From Eutreptiella sp. 'Long Island Sound 2002' (taxonomy: Eukaryota; Euglenozoa; Euglenophyceae; Eutreptiales; Eutreptiaceae): a stretch of DNA of 64,000 bases. How positions within the stretch are numbered: the stretch's first letter is position 1; each line of letters starts with the position of its first letter. The notes beneath the pieces were generated by a model. It worked only from the letters and a program-made list of their open reading frames with translations. It did not search any database and had not been told where the DNA came from. Shown in pieces: positions 46,993 to 57,415 of this stretch. The translations under genes and the position numbers were made by a program. Where the stretch lies: the NCBI GenBank assembly GCA_964036045.1, contig OZ038378.1, positions 22,678,441 to 22,742,440 on the forward strand. The letters run 5' to 3'.

Positions 46993-47170
46993 TAGGTTCT
47001 GTATTTTTTTTAGATGCGCATTTTTTTAGAGGAAATATTTTTTCTTAGCTAAAAAAATATTCCGCACGAAAAAAAATATTCCACGCTAAAAAAAAATATT
47101 CCGCACTAAAAAAAAAAACTCAGCCATTTTTTTTCTGCGCGCAGTATTTTTTTTAGCGCAAACGCCGCAA
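46993..47170. repeat. Element D left terminal array of T-run motifs
   Basis: About eight copies of a TATTTTTTTTAG(A/C)-type motif in both orientations, e.g. 47002-47018, TTTTTTTAGAGG and GCTAAAAAAAAATATTCCGC. The inverted copies can fold on each other. Confidence 0.7.
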
Positions 47171-47689
47171 ATTTCAGAAGTAGTAAAAAAAGTGTTATGG
47201 GCAATACCCTGGGCACCTGTGGGTGACGTGGTGTGTGCGGGGACCCCATGATAGCACGGGTGATGAAGCAAGTGTACTTTTGACGCCCCCCCCCTCTTCC
47301 GTGAGCTTGGACCACCAACCCCCTGCCCACCCCTCTAGACCCCCTCTGGAGCGCCAGATTAGCAAGACGAGGCGCTATACAAATGTTGTTTGTTGCCAAG
47401 ACATGTTAAATGCAATCGTCAGCCCGCGGACAAGGGGCCCCTGGCGCGGGATGCTGCCACCCACATTGAGCATTGTGTCCGATCCATTTACTCCTCAAGC
47501 GGAGCTGCTAGCCTTGCTAGCGGTGCTCCACTCAGCAATGAGTGTGGGCACAGCGTGGAACGGCGTGGCCACCAGTGTTTGGTGGCCCGTTGTGGAAACC
47601 CGGGAGTGGAATTGCGGTACACAATGTGAAATGTGGGGTGTTCCACTTGTTTCTTTGTTTCGAGACCCGTTATTGGTCAGTATTGTTGC

Positions 47690-47890
47690 GCCCCTTGAGT
47701 TGGGGTTAGGGATTCACAATCCACGCGTTGTTGCGGGGCCCCTTGAGGTGGGGTTAGGGACTCGCAATTCACGCTTTGTTGTGTGGCCCCTACAGTTGGG
47801 GTTAGGGACTCGTAGTCCGCGCTTTGTGGCGTGGCCCCCTGAGTTGGGGTTAGGGACTCGCAATGCACGTAGTCATGTTGCCATGTGTGC
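47690..47890. repeat. 48-bp tandem repeat, four units
   Basis: GGGGTTAGGGA recurs at 47702, 47750, 47798 and 47846, each within a 48-bp unit that also holds CGC(G/T)TTGTNGCGNGGCCCC-like sequence. It lies 5' of gene Z. GGTTAGGG looks telomere-like but the unit is not a telomere repeat. Confidence 0.85.
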
Positions 47891-48029
47891 CAATTAAGAT
47901 GCAAGGGGTTGGTTTATTGGACTTTACCTTAGGCTCCTCAACCATAGGGTACCTTACCTTCCCTTTTCTCACCCTAACCTGCCCCGTTTTGACATACAGC
48001 TCTCCAAACCGTAAAATGTCTTAGAAGTG

Positions 48030-50463
48030 TGTTTGTGGGGCAGTTGGCGAGCCACCTATTGCTAGCCTGGGAACCGGCTTGCAGCAGGCGTTTGCTGCCA
48101 TCTCAACCAACACCACAGCGGCATGCATGGGCTGTTTCAAGCTTGCCGTTTCCAACGCAGCTGCCCTACAGAGCCTCTCTGCTGCTACCCCGTCCCCGCA
48201 ACCTACCGTGGCAGTACCAACGTCGGCAACAACCGAACCAACGCCGGAGACGCCAAGTGACGAGGACACTGGGTTCGCAACTTTGGACAGGCAAGCCCTC
48301 CCGAAGAAAAAACTTGCAAGCACGGCGGCTAGAACTATTGACGGTCGTTTTGTGTCCCAACCCGGTCACAAATGTCGCTATGATTGTGCACAGCAAGGTT
48401 CCGGAACCCAGTGATGGGTCTACCACGACCACGATGCTGGCTTTTGGAGGGTCAAGAAGGTCGGGATCTGTGAGCACAACACGTGTTTAGCATACATGCA
48501 AGGCACAGCCCTGCACCTGCCGCGGTGTAAGGCCATGCCCGGTCTGTATCCTAACAAGGCGCAAATTGCGCGGATAGCAGCTACGCGTGACGAGCACATG
48601 GTGTAACGCGGGGGATATTGGTGGTCAAAAGCGACTGCAAATGGTGTGCCGTGTGCCATCACCGAGCAAGGGGCCATCACGCTGCACCAAGCATTGCAAG
48701 CGGGGCCGCTCGACCAGGAGGCTTGCAACTTGCTTGAGGAGTACCGACGCTTCAACGCGGAACGTTGCGTATGCACCGAGTTTTCGAAGTATGCGTGATG
48801 TTGGCTCGTATTTTGGGCGCAACAAAAAGTGGATAGGGTGTGGGGCGTAGTCCGCATCCGCAATGCACGACGAATAGGTCACGAACAACATCCCCCTACA
48901 AAGAAACAGAAGACAACAGTGCAGGAGGCTGACGAGGAACGGTCGGTCCATTCCGCGGAAGTCCCGAAGGCAGGACGCCCGGAGTGTGCTCCAAAACAAA
49001 AAAACCCCTCAGGCGCCACTTTGCTATTGTGAATACTACCGCACAAAGTGTTGCGGGTGCAGGGGAGCAAGGCAAACATTGGATTGTTGTTGACTTTGAT
49101 GGCCGTTTGCCGGACACGCATGCCTTTACAGTTTATGCGTGGGACCCCATGGATAGTGACAGGCTACTTCGCCCTTTTTTGAGGATTTGCCATGAAAACA
49201 ACATCAAGGTGCAGCACACATTCCTCGGGCACGAAAAAGATGGGTGGACATGTGGCTATCGTGCCCTAGCATTCATTAGCATTTTGGCCCGTACCGACAG
49301 TCATGTCGACCTAGGTGCTATTACCCTACCACCCATGGAACATGGGTTTGTTGAGGAGGTCCAATTGGTGTTAAAGGACATGGTTGCGCGTGAACAGGAC
49401 ATCATTGATCAGGAGATCCAGGGCATTGCGGCAGGGCATCTTCTGTGTCCAAGTAGGAAAAGTTGTGGCTTGCACAAGTTCTCCATTGTCGCAATGAAAC
49501 GAAAGTCGTTTGGACTCAAGTTACCGTGACGGGAAGCTTGAAGCAGCAGCGTGTCCCAGTACGCTCGGTTCTTCCACCTCACACCGAGCTTCAGGCGCCC
49601 TTGAAGCACTTGCATAAGGAACAAACACCACAAATGTTGCCCTCAGATGATGACAACATTCCGGCGGACAGCCCAGAGGGCCCTCATCCGCCCCCTAGCC
49701 CTAGTGCAACGCCTAACCCTGCTGAATGTGACAAGGAGCCTGGCCAGTGTTTTCCTACTACTAGCATTGATTCCCTCATCGGTGCCGTGGATAAGGTTTG
49801 GTAACCCCGGGGCCTTGTGTGGGCTGTTTATGTGCACCATTTGCCATCTGGTCCGAAGACTTTTCTACATAAAGGACGTGTTGTTGCCGTGCAGGACACT
49901 GAGGTCACTGTTAAGTGGGCCACGGATAGGAACCACACAAAGGTTACCGCCTCGGAGGTCCACGAGAACGAAGAAGCAGCATGGGCAGCTTTCCACAAAG
50001 CCCAGATGAGTTCATCTCCTGGTTCCGCAAGGGGCACTCGGTCTGGCAACTCTGATACCGACGTTGTTTTGCTGTATCCGCAACACAACCAGCCCCCCTC
50101 CCCTCCCCTACCCCCCAAGAAACCCCCGCAAAAGTACCACCAACGCCCCAGCAAGAGACGCAAGGTGCCCTTGTGCCCATTGAGGGAGGGGATTCTGAGG
50201 TGTTCCATAATCGCCCGGTTGTCAAGGTAGGCTGGAGAGGCTACCTAGTGCCACGAAACTACGGTGGTAACCTCGATTGTGACCACGCAAACTACAGACA
50301 ACTGGAGAAGTGTAGGGGTGGCACGGAGGAAGTCACACGCTGCCTGGATGCCCAAAACAGGGATTTTGCACAGCGTGTGAACGCTGATCGGTTGACATGC
50401 ATTTTCCTTCGTGTTTTCAGGAAATGGATGACTGAGGCGGACATCCTTGAGTTGTGTGGTTAA
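48030..50463 (+). pseudogene. Element D gene Z: zinc-finger, Ulp1-like protease and Tudor-like regions
   Basis: One frame runs from about 48030 to 49032 with stops TGA 48412, TAA 48604 and TGA 48796. It encodes GHKCRYDC, then WVYHDHDAGFWRVKKVG and CEHNTC. This C-x3-C ... W ... H-x2-C layout is like the WRKY/GCM/FLYWCH zinc fingers of transposon proteins. A frameshift in an A7 run near 49.0 kb leads to a Ulp1 (C48)-like cysteine protease: HWIVVDFDGRLPD, WDPMDSDRL and DGWTCGYRALAFI supply His, Asp and Cys. A further shift near 49.5 kb leads through a Pro/Ser-rich linker and TAA 49802 to VVAVQDTEVTVKWATDRNH, a small beta-barrel (Tudor/chromo-like) guess. A last shift near 50.17 kb leads to GWRGYLVPRNYGGNLDCDH and TAA 50461. 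Ulp1 proteases are common passengers of large DNA transposons. It is decayed by point changes; the true start is unknown. Confidence 0.55.
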
Positions 50464-50559
50464 CTCCATTCAATGCACAGCATTCTATGGACCGATCCCC
50501 CTCCCCCCCCCCACCTTCCCACTGCAGACAGTGCCCAGGTGTCTATGGGCGCAATTCTG

Positions 50560-51222
50560 TTTGGGGATGCATGTGGTCATATCAGAGAGTTCATCGCAGG
50601 GGATCAGAGGTACTATCCGATTGTTGTAAAGTAGGGTACTAAGCCACGTTGGCCAGAGCCCATGTGCCCAGATTCATCTGCTCGGAGAACGTGGGTCTTA
50701 GTTCGCTGGGGGACGTATGCTGGGAGTTCATCGCAAAGGATCACAGGTACTATCCGAATGTTGTAAAGTAGGGTACTGAGCTACCTTGGCCAGAGCCCAT
50801 GTGCACAGATTCATCTGCTCAGAGAACAGGGGTCTTCGTTCGCTGGGGGACGTATGCAGATAGTTCATCGCAAAGGATCACAGGTACTATCTGAATGTTA
50901 TGAAGTAGGATACTCAGCCACCTTGGCCAGAGCCCATGTGCACAGATTCATCTGCTCAGAGAACAGGGGTCTTCCTTCACTTGGGGACCTATCCAGAGAG
51001 TTCATCGCAAAGGATCACAGGTACTATCTGAATTTTGTAAAGTAGGATACTCAGCCACCTTGGCCAGAGCCCACGTGCACAGATTCATCTGCTCAGAGAA
51101 CAGGGGTCTTCCTTCACTGGGAGACCTATGTAGAGAGGTCATTTGAACGGATCATACAAAATGTCTGAATTTTGTGAAGCAGGGTACTCAGCCACTTTGG
51201 CCAGAGCCCAGGGGCACAATTT
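50560..51222. repeat. 137-bp tandem repeat, about 4.8 units
   Basis: GTTCATCGCA recurs at 50589, 50726, 50863 and 51000, and as GTCATTTGAACGG at 51138, giving a 137-138 base period. Units share GATCACAGGTACTATC, GGCCAGAGCCCATGTG and TCTGCTC(A/G)GAGAAC. The array begins just after the gene Z stop and runs directly into a second Tudor-like segment. Confidence 0.9.
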
Positions 51223-51530
51223 CAAGGGTTGGGATAACGTGCTCGCAGTGGAGGGCTCTGAGTGCACGATCAAGTGGCAGACAAAAAAGAAAGCCAGTTC
51301 CCATTCTATTACAGATGTGTTTCTCACTGCTCTTCATAGCATTCCGAGGTGGATAGTGCATCTGAGGCCCCTTTGTATCTGGAGTCTCAGCACGAAGCTA
51401 CTGACCCAAAAACGTCCCTACGCTCAGCTGCCCAGCAGAATACCCAAACACAGAGTGATACAGCCAAGCTTTTTCTGCTCGTTTCTTCTGAAGTACCGCG
51501 TGCCACTCACGTGGCTGTGCTACAGTGCCT
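51223..51530 (+). pseudogene. Second copy of the gene Z Tudor-like segment
   Basis: NVLAVEGSECTIKWQTKKK, followed by ITDVF, parallels GRVVAVQDTEVTVKWATDR followed by ASEVH in gene Z at about 49.87-49.97 kb, and is then followed by a similar Ser/Gln-rich stretch. No start codon or complete frame is seen. It looks like the end of a duplicated or related gene separated from gene Z by the 137-bp array. Confidence 0.4.
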
Positions 51531-51987
51531 GACAGCCAGAGTTATCAACTCCTTATAACCCTGCATCCCACCACAAAGTTTTGTGCATTTTCTGCGGCTT
51601 TCGCAGTCTGCCCAGTCAGTCCCAAGTTCTAGATTCCTTGCTTAGACTTAGCCCACGCAAACTGCACCCCTTTTTGGAAGAGAAAAACCCAAAAAACGAC
51701 AGCCCCAAAAACTATTCTTTTTGGACATTTGCAGCACACATGACCCAGATACCACCAAAAAAAATACAATTTTACCCAATTTGCGGCTTTTTTCCACTTT
51801 TTTTTTATTAAAATAACCTATTATTTTGTCTGATTTGAAGGGTGTGTTTTACAAATCTTCTGGTTTTTGTATTTCAAAAACCAACCGGTGCGTGCCTTTT
51901 CGGGAGCTCATTTTCAAAAATGACATTCTGCGGGTCTCCAGTTGCACCTATGTTTGTCCTGCGAAATAAATTGCTTTTTTGTGTACC

Positions 51988-52013
51988 TGAGTGCGCGAGG
52001 CCTCGCGCACTCA
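51988..52013. repeat. Element palindrome, perfect over 26 bp
   Basis: GTGCGCGAGGCCTCGCGCAC at 51991-52010, extended by TGA on the left and TCA on the right. It lies about 200 bases past the gene X stop codon. Confidence 0.95.
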
Positions 52014-52149
52014 AGGTCACGGAAACAATTGTGTACAGAAGGCAACAAAACCAGGACAGGAAGTGTACAACCTACAAACACTGAAATAAAAGCTCGGCAA
52101 AAATGTACAAGCCCTTAAGGGCATATAATTGCATTCACGTCGAAAGCGA

Positions 52150-52169
52150 GTGCGGGAGGCCTCGCGCAC
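52150..52169. repeat. Element palindrome, one mismatch
   Basis: GTGCGGGAGGCCTCGCGCAC, 44 bases past the gene X stop codon, so probably in its 3' UTR. Confidence 0.9.
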
Positions 52170-52212
52170 ACATGACTGCAAAAAGAGGCGAAACACTTGG
52201 GTTAATGGTGAC

Positions 52213-55167
52213 TTATTTCTTCTTCGGTCCAGCAACCTTAGCCAACCTGGAACCCAGGCTTCTTGCCACCGCACTTGTCCCACTTGGGGAGGCAACGGTA
52301 CCACGAGACGGCTGGGCACCAGAACGTGAGGGCGGCTTGAACTCTGCACTAGCACTGGCAGCAGTCTTCGCTTTCTTCTTCGGCTGTTCCTTACCAGATT
52401 CGGGGCTTGCATCGAAGTGAGCGGCGGGTGACCGCTTGCGCTTCTGCCCGGTCTCCAGTACTTGCTCCGGATCCTCTTCTTCCTCCTCCTCGTCGGCATC
52501 GTCGTCGTCTGATTCCGCGGGCTTATCCGATTCCTTCTCTTTTCCTTTTGCCTGCTTCTTGCTACTCGAGGGGGTTCCCTTTCCGGCTGTACCCTGAGTT
52601 GGTATAACTTTGGCAGTCTTCTTCACCTTGGCTTGCATTGGCAAGGTAGGTGCTGGCGCAACAGGCTCAGTGTCGTCAGCGGGGGCCTCAGTCACGACAT
52701 TTTCATGGACGGCTTCTGCAGCCAGCACCTTCTGGTGCCCTTCATATCCTCGGCTGCTGTCCAAAACCCACAGTGGAATACCACGCAGAAGCCACTCTTC
52801 TTGAGTATCCCAAGCTGCAGCCGTTGCTCCCTGCTCCGTCTGATCAGCCTCCAACATGTACCGCATGATGATCGCATGCTGCAGAGCACCTCCAACGGCA
52901 TTGGCAAGGTCCTTTTGCCTGATCGCTGACACAGCCAGAAACCCCACTTTAGTCCTCCCCGTCTCGTCCGACATCGCAATCTTTGCGGCCATGGCAGGCG
53001 TGTCGTCCACAACAACCACTGCATCAGCATGGCAACTGCCCAAAAGATATTTGTCCAGGTACCACAGCACGTGAATCAGAGGCATGAAACCACCGAGGTT
53101 CTTGTTCTGCATCTCTTCGAAATGTCCAGCGGAATACGTCACATAGTTCGGCAACTGTAAATGTGATGAAGGAATACGAACAACGGAGGCAGCAGTGCGC
53201 GAGGCCTCGCGCACACAACGGCATCGTAACCGGCAAAAGAAGCAGATATACCTGCTTATCCCAGCGACTCGTTGTTCCGATCCACATACAGTGCTCGTCG
53301 AACTGATACATATTGCTGGTCACGGGACCCGATAACCAAGAGTATACCGACAACCGGACATGGTAGAATGGCACTGTGGTTGGATCCTTGTTATTCTCCA
53401 TACGCCACAGCCTCTGCATGTCGCGGCCAATACGGTGCACAACATCAGCCTCGCCATAGAAAATGACGTCCTTCCCCAGCATCATCACATCGAACAGCCA
53501 CTTCGGAACAAATCCTGCAGAGTCATATTCAACCAAAACGTCAGCGTTGATGACCCACAACGGGTACTGCAGATCCCAGAAACGGGCTGGCGGTGTCTCT
53601 TCAATATCCTCAATACGGCATGCCGTCAAAGCGAATGTGCTCCCTTGCTCGTCCTGCTTGGAGACATTGATCACATCGCCAGTACTCAGCTGTGTCTGTG
53701 GCGGTGCCAATGATGGTGCCTCAGTCTTCCTTTGCAATTGTTTCCGCACGGCCAGCGTCTGCGGTAATGGAGGTGCGCCCTTGTCCCCAGTCCGCCACAG
53801 AGGTGCACTGGTCAACGTCTTCCATTTTGGCCACGGCGACCGAAACTTCGTACTTTTTGCGTCCTCCCAATAACCCCGATTTCCGAGCCCAATTTTCAGT
53901 TGCGCCGTGCCCAGTGCTGCGACTTCTGCTCGGATCTTCGCATCGGCAGCTGTACGGATGTGAAAAAGGTGGTTGAGTGCGCGAGTCCTCGCGCACTGAA
54001 GCTGCGACACTGACGCATACCTGCGGTCTGGTTGACATACTGCTTATTGTCCGGATGGTCAAGATGGAAAATAACCCATTGTTCCGTAATCAGCGCGTCA
54101 ATGTAGTTCTGGATGGAGCGTAAGGTCGAGTCCTTCAGGTTCATGTGCGCACAGAGTTTCTGCAATAAGCTCGGTAGATGCAGCCCCTCCAGCTTCTTGA
54201 AGGTATTCCTTCCAACTTCCTCTTTCCTGCTCTTACTCTCGAGGTTCTTCATACCAGTAACCGCCTCACGGCCGCAGTAATACGCCAGGGAGAAGATGTC
54301 CCTCCAGTTCTTGAATGTCGAGTCCTGCGAGGGAAAACAGTGTCATGGAGTGCGCAAGGCCTCGCGCACTATAACCGTGCGATACACGAATACATACTGT
54401 GTGTCCTGCTTCCTCCAAAGCCTCAGGTGCAAGAAACGCAGAGTTGACGGCAGCCTGGACAACAGCAATCTTGAACCGCTCGAAATCTTGTGGTTCTTTT
54501 TCCCGCTTCTGGTCCTCAATGTACAACAACATGTTGTCCAGCGCCTCGGACAGCGGAATCCACGTCACAGACTGGCTGCCAGTTTGTTGCAATCCTGCAA
54601 CCTTGGACCGGATCCTCCAAGGCGTTTCGTACTTCAGAATGTCAACGTAGCAAAACTCCTGCCAGTCCTCCAATTCTTTGCCTTCTGCAAGACGCAGTTC
54701 CTGAATCTTTCTGCATGTTTCTGTGCCATGTTGACCATTCAGAACGTAAAGTGAGCCATCTCCAAAGCAAATCATGTACCAAAGCAAAGAGAAGAAACGT
54801 CTTCGATCGAACGCGAAGCGAGTCATACCCCTATCCTCCCAGGCCGTTACGCGCAACAGTCCGGGTGGTGGCAGTGCTTCGTATCCCGTCACTTTCCTGG
54901 CAACGTCGTCACAGTTGATAGATCGGATCTGTCCGCGCTCCTTGGTCTTGTCAATTTTCAAATCAGTAATCTTACCTTCACGGCTTTACCATTCTCCTGC
55001 CGCAGCCACTGTTGCATGTCGACTGTGAGCTTCATCTCCGGTATTGGCTTCTTCTCACCCTTCTTTTTGCGTCCTTTCTTCGGCGTGTCCCCTTGGTCGG
55101 TCCCTGGTGACGACTCCATGGCCTCTGCGTCTGGTGCTGGACGTTCTGGCGACCCTGGTTCACTCAT
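52213..55167 (-). CDS. Element D gene X: four-exon nuclear-type protein with a possible ParB/DGQHR-like region
   Basis: Exons 55167-54398, 54324-54021, 53949-53252 and 53154-52213 join in frame through introns of 73, 71 and 97 bp, all GTAT...CAG. Summed exon length is one base short of a multiple of three. A single-base deletion near 54.97-54.98 kb (VKV then KITDLKIDKTKERG in another frame) explains it, so this copy is probably broken or misassembled there. Length about 904 residues. The N-terminus is basic (KKGRKKKGEKK). FGDGSLYVLNGQHGTETCR near residue 143 resembles the NGQHR/DGQHR motif of ParB-like folds. Residues about 500-730 are unrecognised. The C-terminal about 180 residues are acidic then Lys-rich (DDDDADEEEEEEDPEQ, GQKRKRSP, KKKAK) with likely nuclear signals. 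Each intron holds one palindrome. The function is unknown; a DNA-binding or accessory role is inferred. Confidence 0.65.
53155..53251 (-). other. Gene X intron 3 (97 bp) with palindrome
   Basis: GTATATCTGC...TTTACAG; it joins RWDKQ to LPNYVTY in phase 0. Perfect GTGCGCGAGGCCTCGCGCAC at 53195-53214. Confidence 0.85.
53950..54020 (-). other. Gene X intron 2 (71 bp) with palindrome
   Basis: GTATGCGTCA...CGTACAG; it joins VNQTA to ADAKIRAEV in phase 1. The palindrome at 53977-53996 has one central mismatch (GAGTCCTC on the plus strand). Confidence 0.85.
54325..54397 (-). other. Gene X intron 1 (73 bp) with palindrome
   Basis: GTATGTATTC...CTCGCAG; it joins EEAGHT to DSTFKNWRDIF in phase 0. The palindrome at 54350-54369 has one mismatch. 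Confidence 0.85.
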
Positions 55168-55216
55168 GATGCCAAAAAATACCTGAAAAGGGCAAATGCC
55201 ATGACATGAAACACGG

Positions 55217-57415
55217 TCATTTGAACTCTGAAATCAGTTGAAACGGTATTTTGCAGGTCGTTTTTGCAAATCTGTTCCACAACCGTCTTTGTTGTGACTT
55301 ATTCCACAGCACTTAGCGAACTACTCAGTGCGCGAGGCCTCGCGCACTCACATCGCATTGCATACCTGTTTTTCGTAACGTTTAGTGCGCGAGGCCTCGC
55401 GCACTGCGGGTGTCAGTTACCGCAAGCGTTGCCGCACGTTGCGTGTTGCTGCTTCCTGTCTGTCGGCATGCATATCTGTTCTCCGCCCCACAACAGCATC
55501 CAGTTTCCATTTCAGTTGGTTGGTGGGATTTGTTTTCTGGTCAATGAGGGCATCTAGTACGCTGTGACCAAGTAGCCGGTAGTGGTCGAAACCAAGGGGT
55601 TGTGTAGGTGAGGGTGGAAAATCTTGGTAACCTCCGCGGCCACGAAGTTGCAACGGTGCTGACTCTGTCCGACTCCCATTCCGGATAGGCCATGCAAATC
55701 CGGTCTGTCGCCAAAAATCTTGTCAGTCGTTGTCGCACCCTGTGTACCAGGTTCTTGGGAACGTTTTGCACCCCCACGCGTTTGCCACCAGGACCAACCT
55801 TTAGTAACAAGTAATGGTTTTCCACCTCCTCAACAGTAACAGAACCCGTGTTTCTCGCCTTGTCCCGCACCAGCTTGCTCAACATCCCTTCTCCAAACTT
55901 TTCTGAGTGTGCCTGACCGGGCAGGTCCTGGTGCCACTTGCTGTTGTACAACAATGTGCACATGATTGTGCGTTCGTACTTCAGTACGGTGTCTCAAGGT
56001 CCTCGACGCAGCCTCCGCAACAGACACAAACTCAACTGCAACACCTCCTGAGCTCGTGACCCTGTACCGTTGCTCTCCCCCGACCAGTTGCATTCCCGTA
56101 CCACGTGGCCCAAGTACAACAACAACGGGCACCATTCGGACAACAAATGCAAGACTGCGTTTGCCACTGCTGCCTTGTTGGCATGCGCAGTGTCACGACC
56201 ACTGATCGCGGTTGCAGCTTGAGCCTTGCGCCGATACGGGCGTAGTATTCGGGGTGTGGCAAGCATCAGCGCAGCAATAATTTTTTCCATACCTATCAGT
56301 TTGGGGTATGATAGTATGGTTGAACCAGGTCGTAGCAGACCTTTCCGTAGGTAGGTTAGAATAGGCCAAAACACCCGAAAAGTATGAGTAACAACGAACT
56401 TGTAGGCATGCCAGACACCGTAAACTACAGGCACATAACGCAGGTACGCACGCATGTTCCATCGTTGGTTCTTGGCACCATACAACAACTGTAGTATCCT
56501 GTAGTGTATGTTTTCGTCAACCAACAGCGGTAGAACACTGTTTGTCTGTTGTGCTACGTCCTTTGCAAAGTGTAACAGGTTTAATAGACCAACACCACCA
56601 GTTATCTTTTCTTTTGACACGGCAAACGGGCGCCACACCGGTGCCTGCACAGTCCTTGCATCCCTCATCACATCCAACGGTGCTGTCAAGTTTCCAGTGT
56701 CTGGTACACACCCATCTGCATGCCCCAGATCACGCAAAGTCTGGGGGATTCTTCGTTCACGCTGTTGCAGAGCCCTTGCGACTGTCGTTATCCGTGCTGC
56801 TAGGTCCTCAATGGCTGGATGTCCTGCCCAATACGTGGGCCTCTGTTTCAGTTGAAGTACTGCCATTGCACTACAGTTTTGCGACCGGTCACTTTCGTCT
56901 GGGTGTGTCGTGTATTGTGCCCGGTACCAGTTGTCTATGCACAGCACACAACACGACGAAAGCACCAGTGATCACGTTGCTTTAAGTGCTGCTCCTGCCT
57001 GTCCGTCCACTGTTTCTGCGGCAGCGTCTGCTTGCCCAGGTCGTACTTTTGTTCGTCTTTCTGTTTGCGTTAGGTACCCTGTTGTGTTTCCCGGTTTTTT
57101 CCTGTTTGGTACTGCCCGTTGACGCATCAACAAGTACAAGTTCCAGCCCTCCTGTCGCAAAATGCGCACCCAGCGCTTGTCCTCCTGCCTTTTAGCTGCT
57201 GGTAAACCGTGGCGCGTTCTTTTGTTGAACCTGAGTCGCTGTGCGAATGATAACACCAGTTGCGCCGCCAGGTCGTTTTGTTTCAGTCCTTTCCACAGGT
57301 CGTCTGCTGTTTGGTATGCTGGTTCTGCTGCGCATGCCTCTCGTAGTGCTGCTGCTCCTTTGCTTACTTCTGCTATCAGCACATGCGTTACGGATTTTCT
57401 GGCTCGAAGTGGCAT
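55217..57415 (-). pseudogene. Element D gene Y: possible transposase
   Basis: One frame carries MPLRARKSVTHVLI (57415), AYQTADDLWKGLKQ, DKRWVRILRQEGWNLYLL, CVLCIDNWYRAQYTTHPDE, LLVDENIHYRILQLLYG, VYGVWHAYKFVVTHTF and MCTLLYNSKWHQDLPGQ. It is interrupted by TGA at 56972-56974 and 55994-55996, then a shift near 55.64 kb to LQLRGRGGYQDFPP, ending RNVRQRL. Splicing across 55420-55272 would add about 18 residues to TGA 55217-55219, 50 bases before the gene X start. Length about 680 residues. Asp in CIDNWY and LVDENIHY and a later Glu could be a DDE triad, but I cannot place the family; KDZ-type transposases are worth testing. A relative lies at 7.7-8.2 kb. The true N-terminus upstream of 57415 is unresolved. 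Confidence 0.5.
55272..55420 (-). other. Gene Y last intron: two abutting intron units, one palindrome each
   Basis: Unit 1, 55420-55366: GTAACTGACA...AAAAACAG (55 bp), palindrome 55385-55404. Unit 2, 55365-55272: GTATGCAATG...GGAACAG (94 bp), palindrome 55328-55347. They meet at CAG|GTATGC with no exon between, a recursive-splice-site arrangement. Both palindromes are perfect. The downstream exon assignment is tentative. Confidence 0.6.

Noticed and set aside
47702-47860. Telomeric repeat
   Set aside because: GGGGTTAGGGA is embedded in a 48-bp unit and is not a tandem TTTAGGG-type array.
47223-47897. 224-codon plus-strand frame before gene Z
   Set aside because: Its second half is translation of the 48-bp tandem repeat and the first half has no recognisable content, so I did not call it an exon.
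50560-51222. CRISPR-like array
   Set aside because: Units are contiguous 137-bp tandem repeats without short repeats separated by unique spacers, and the DNA is eukaryotic.
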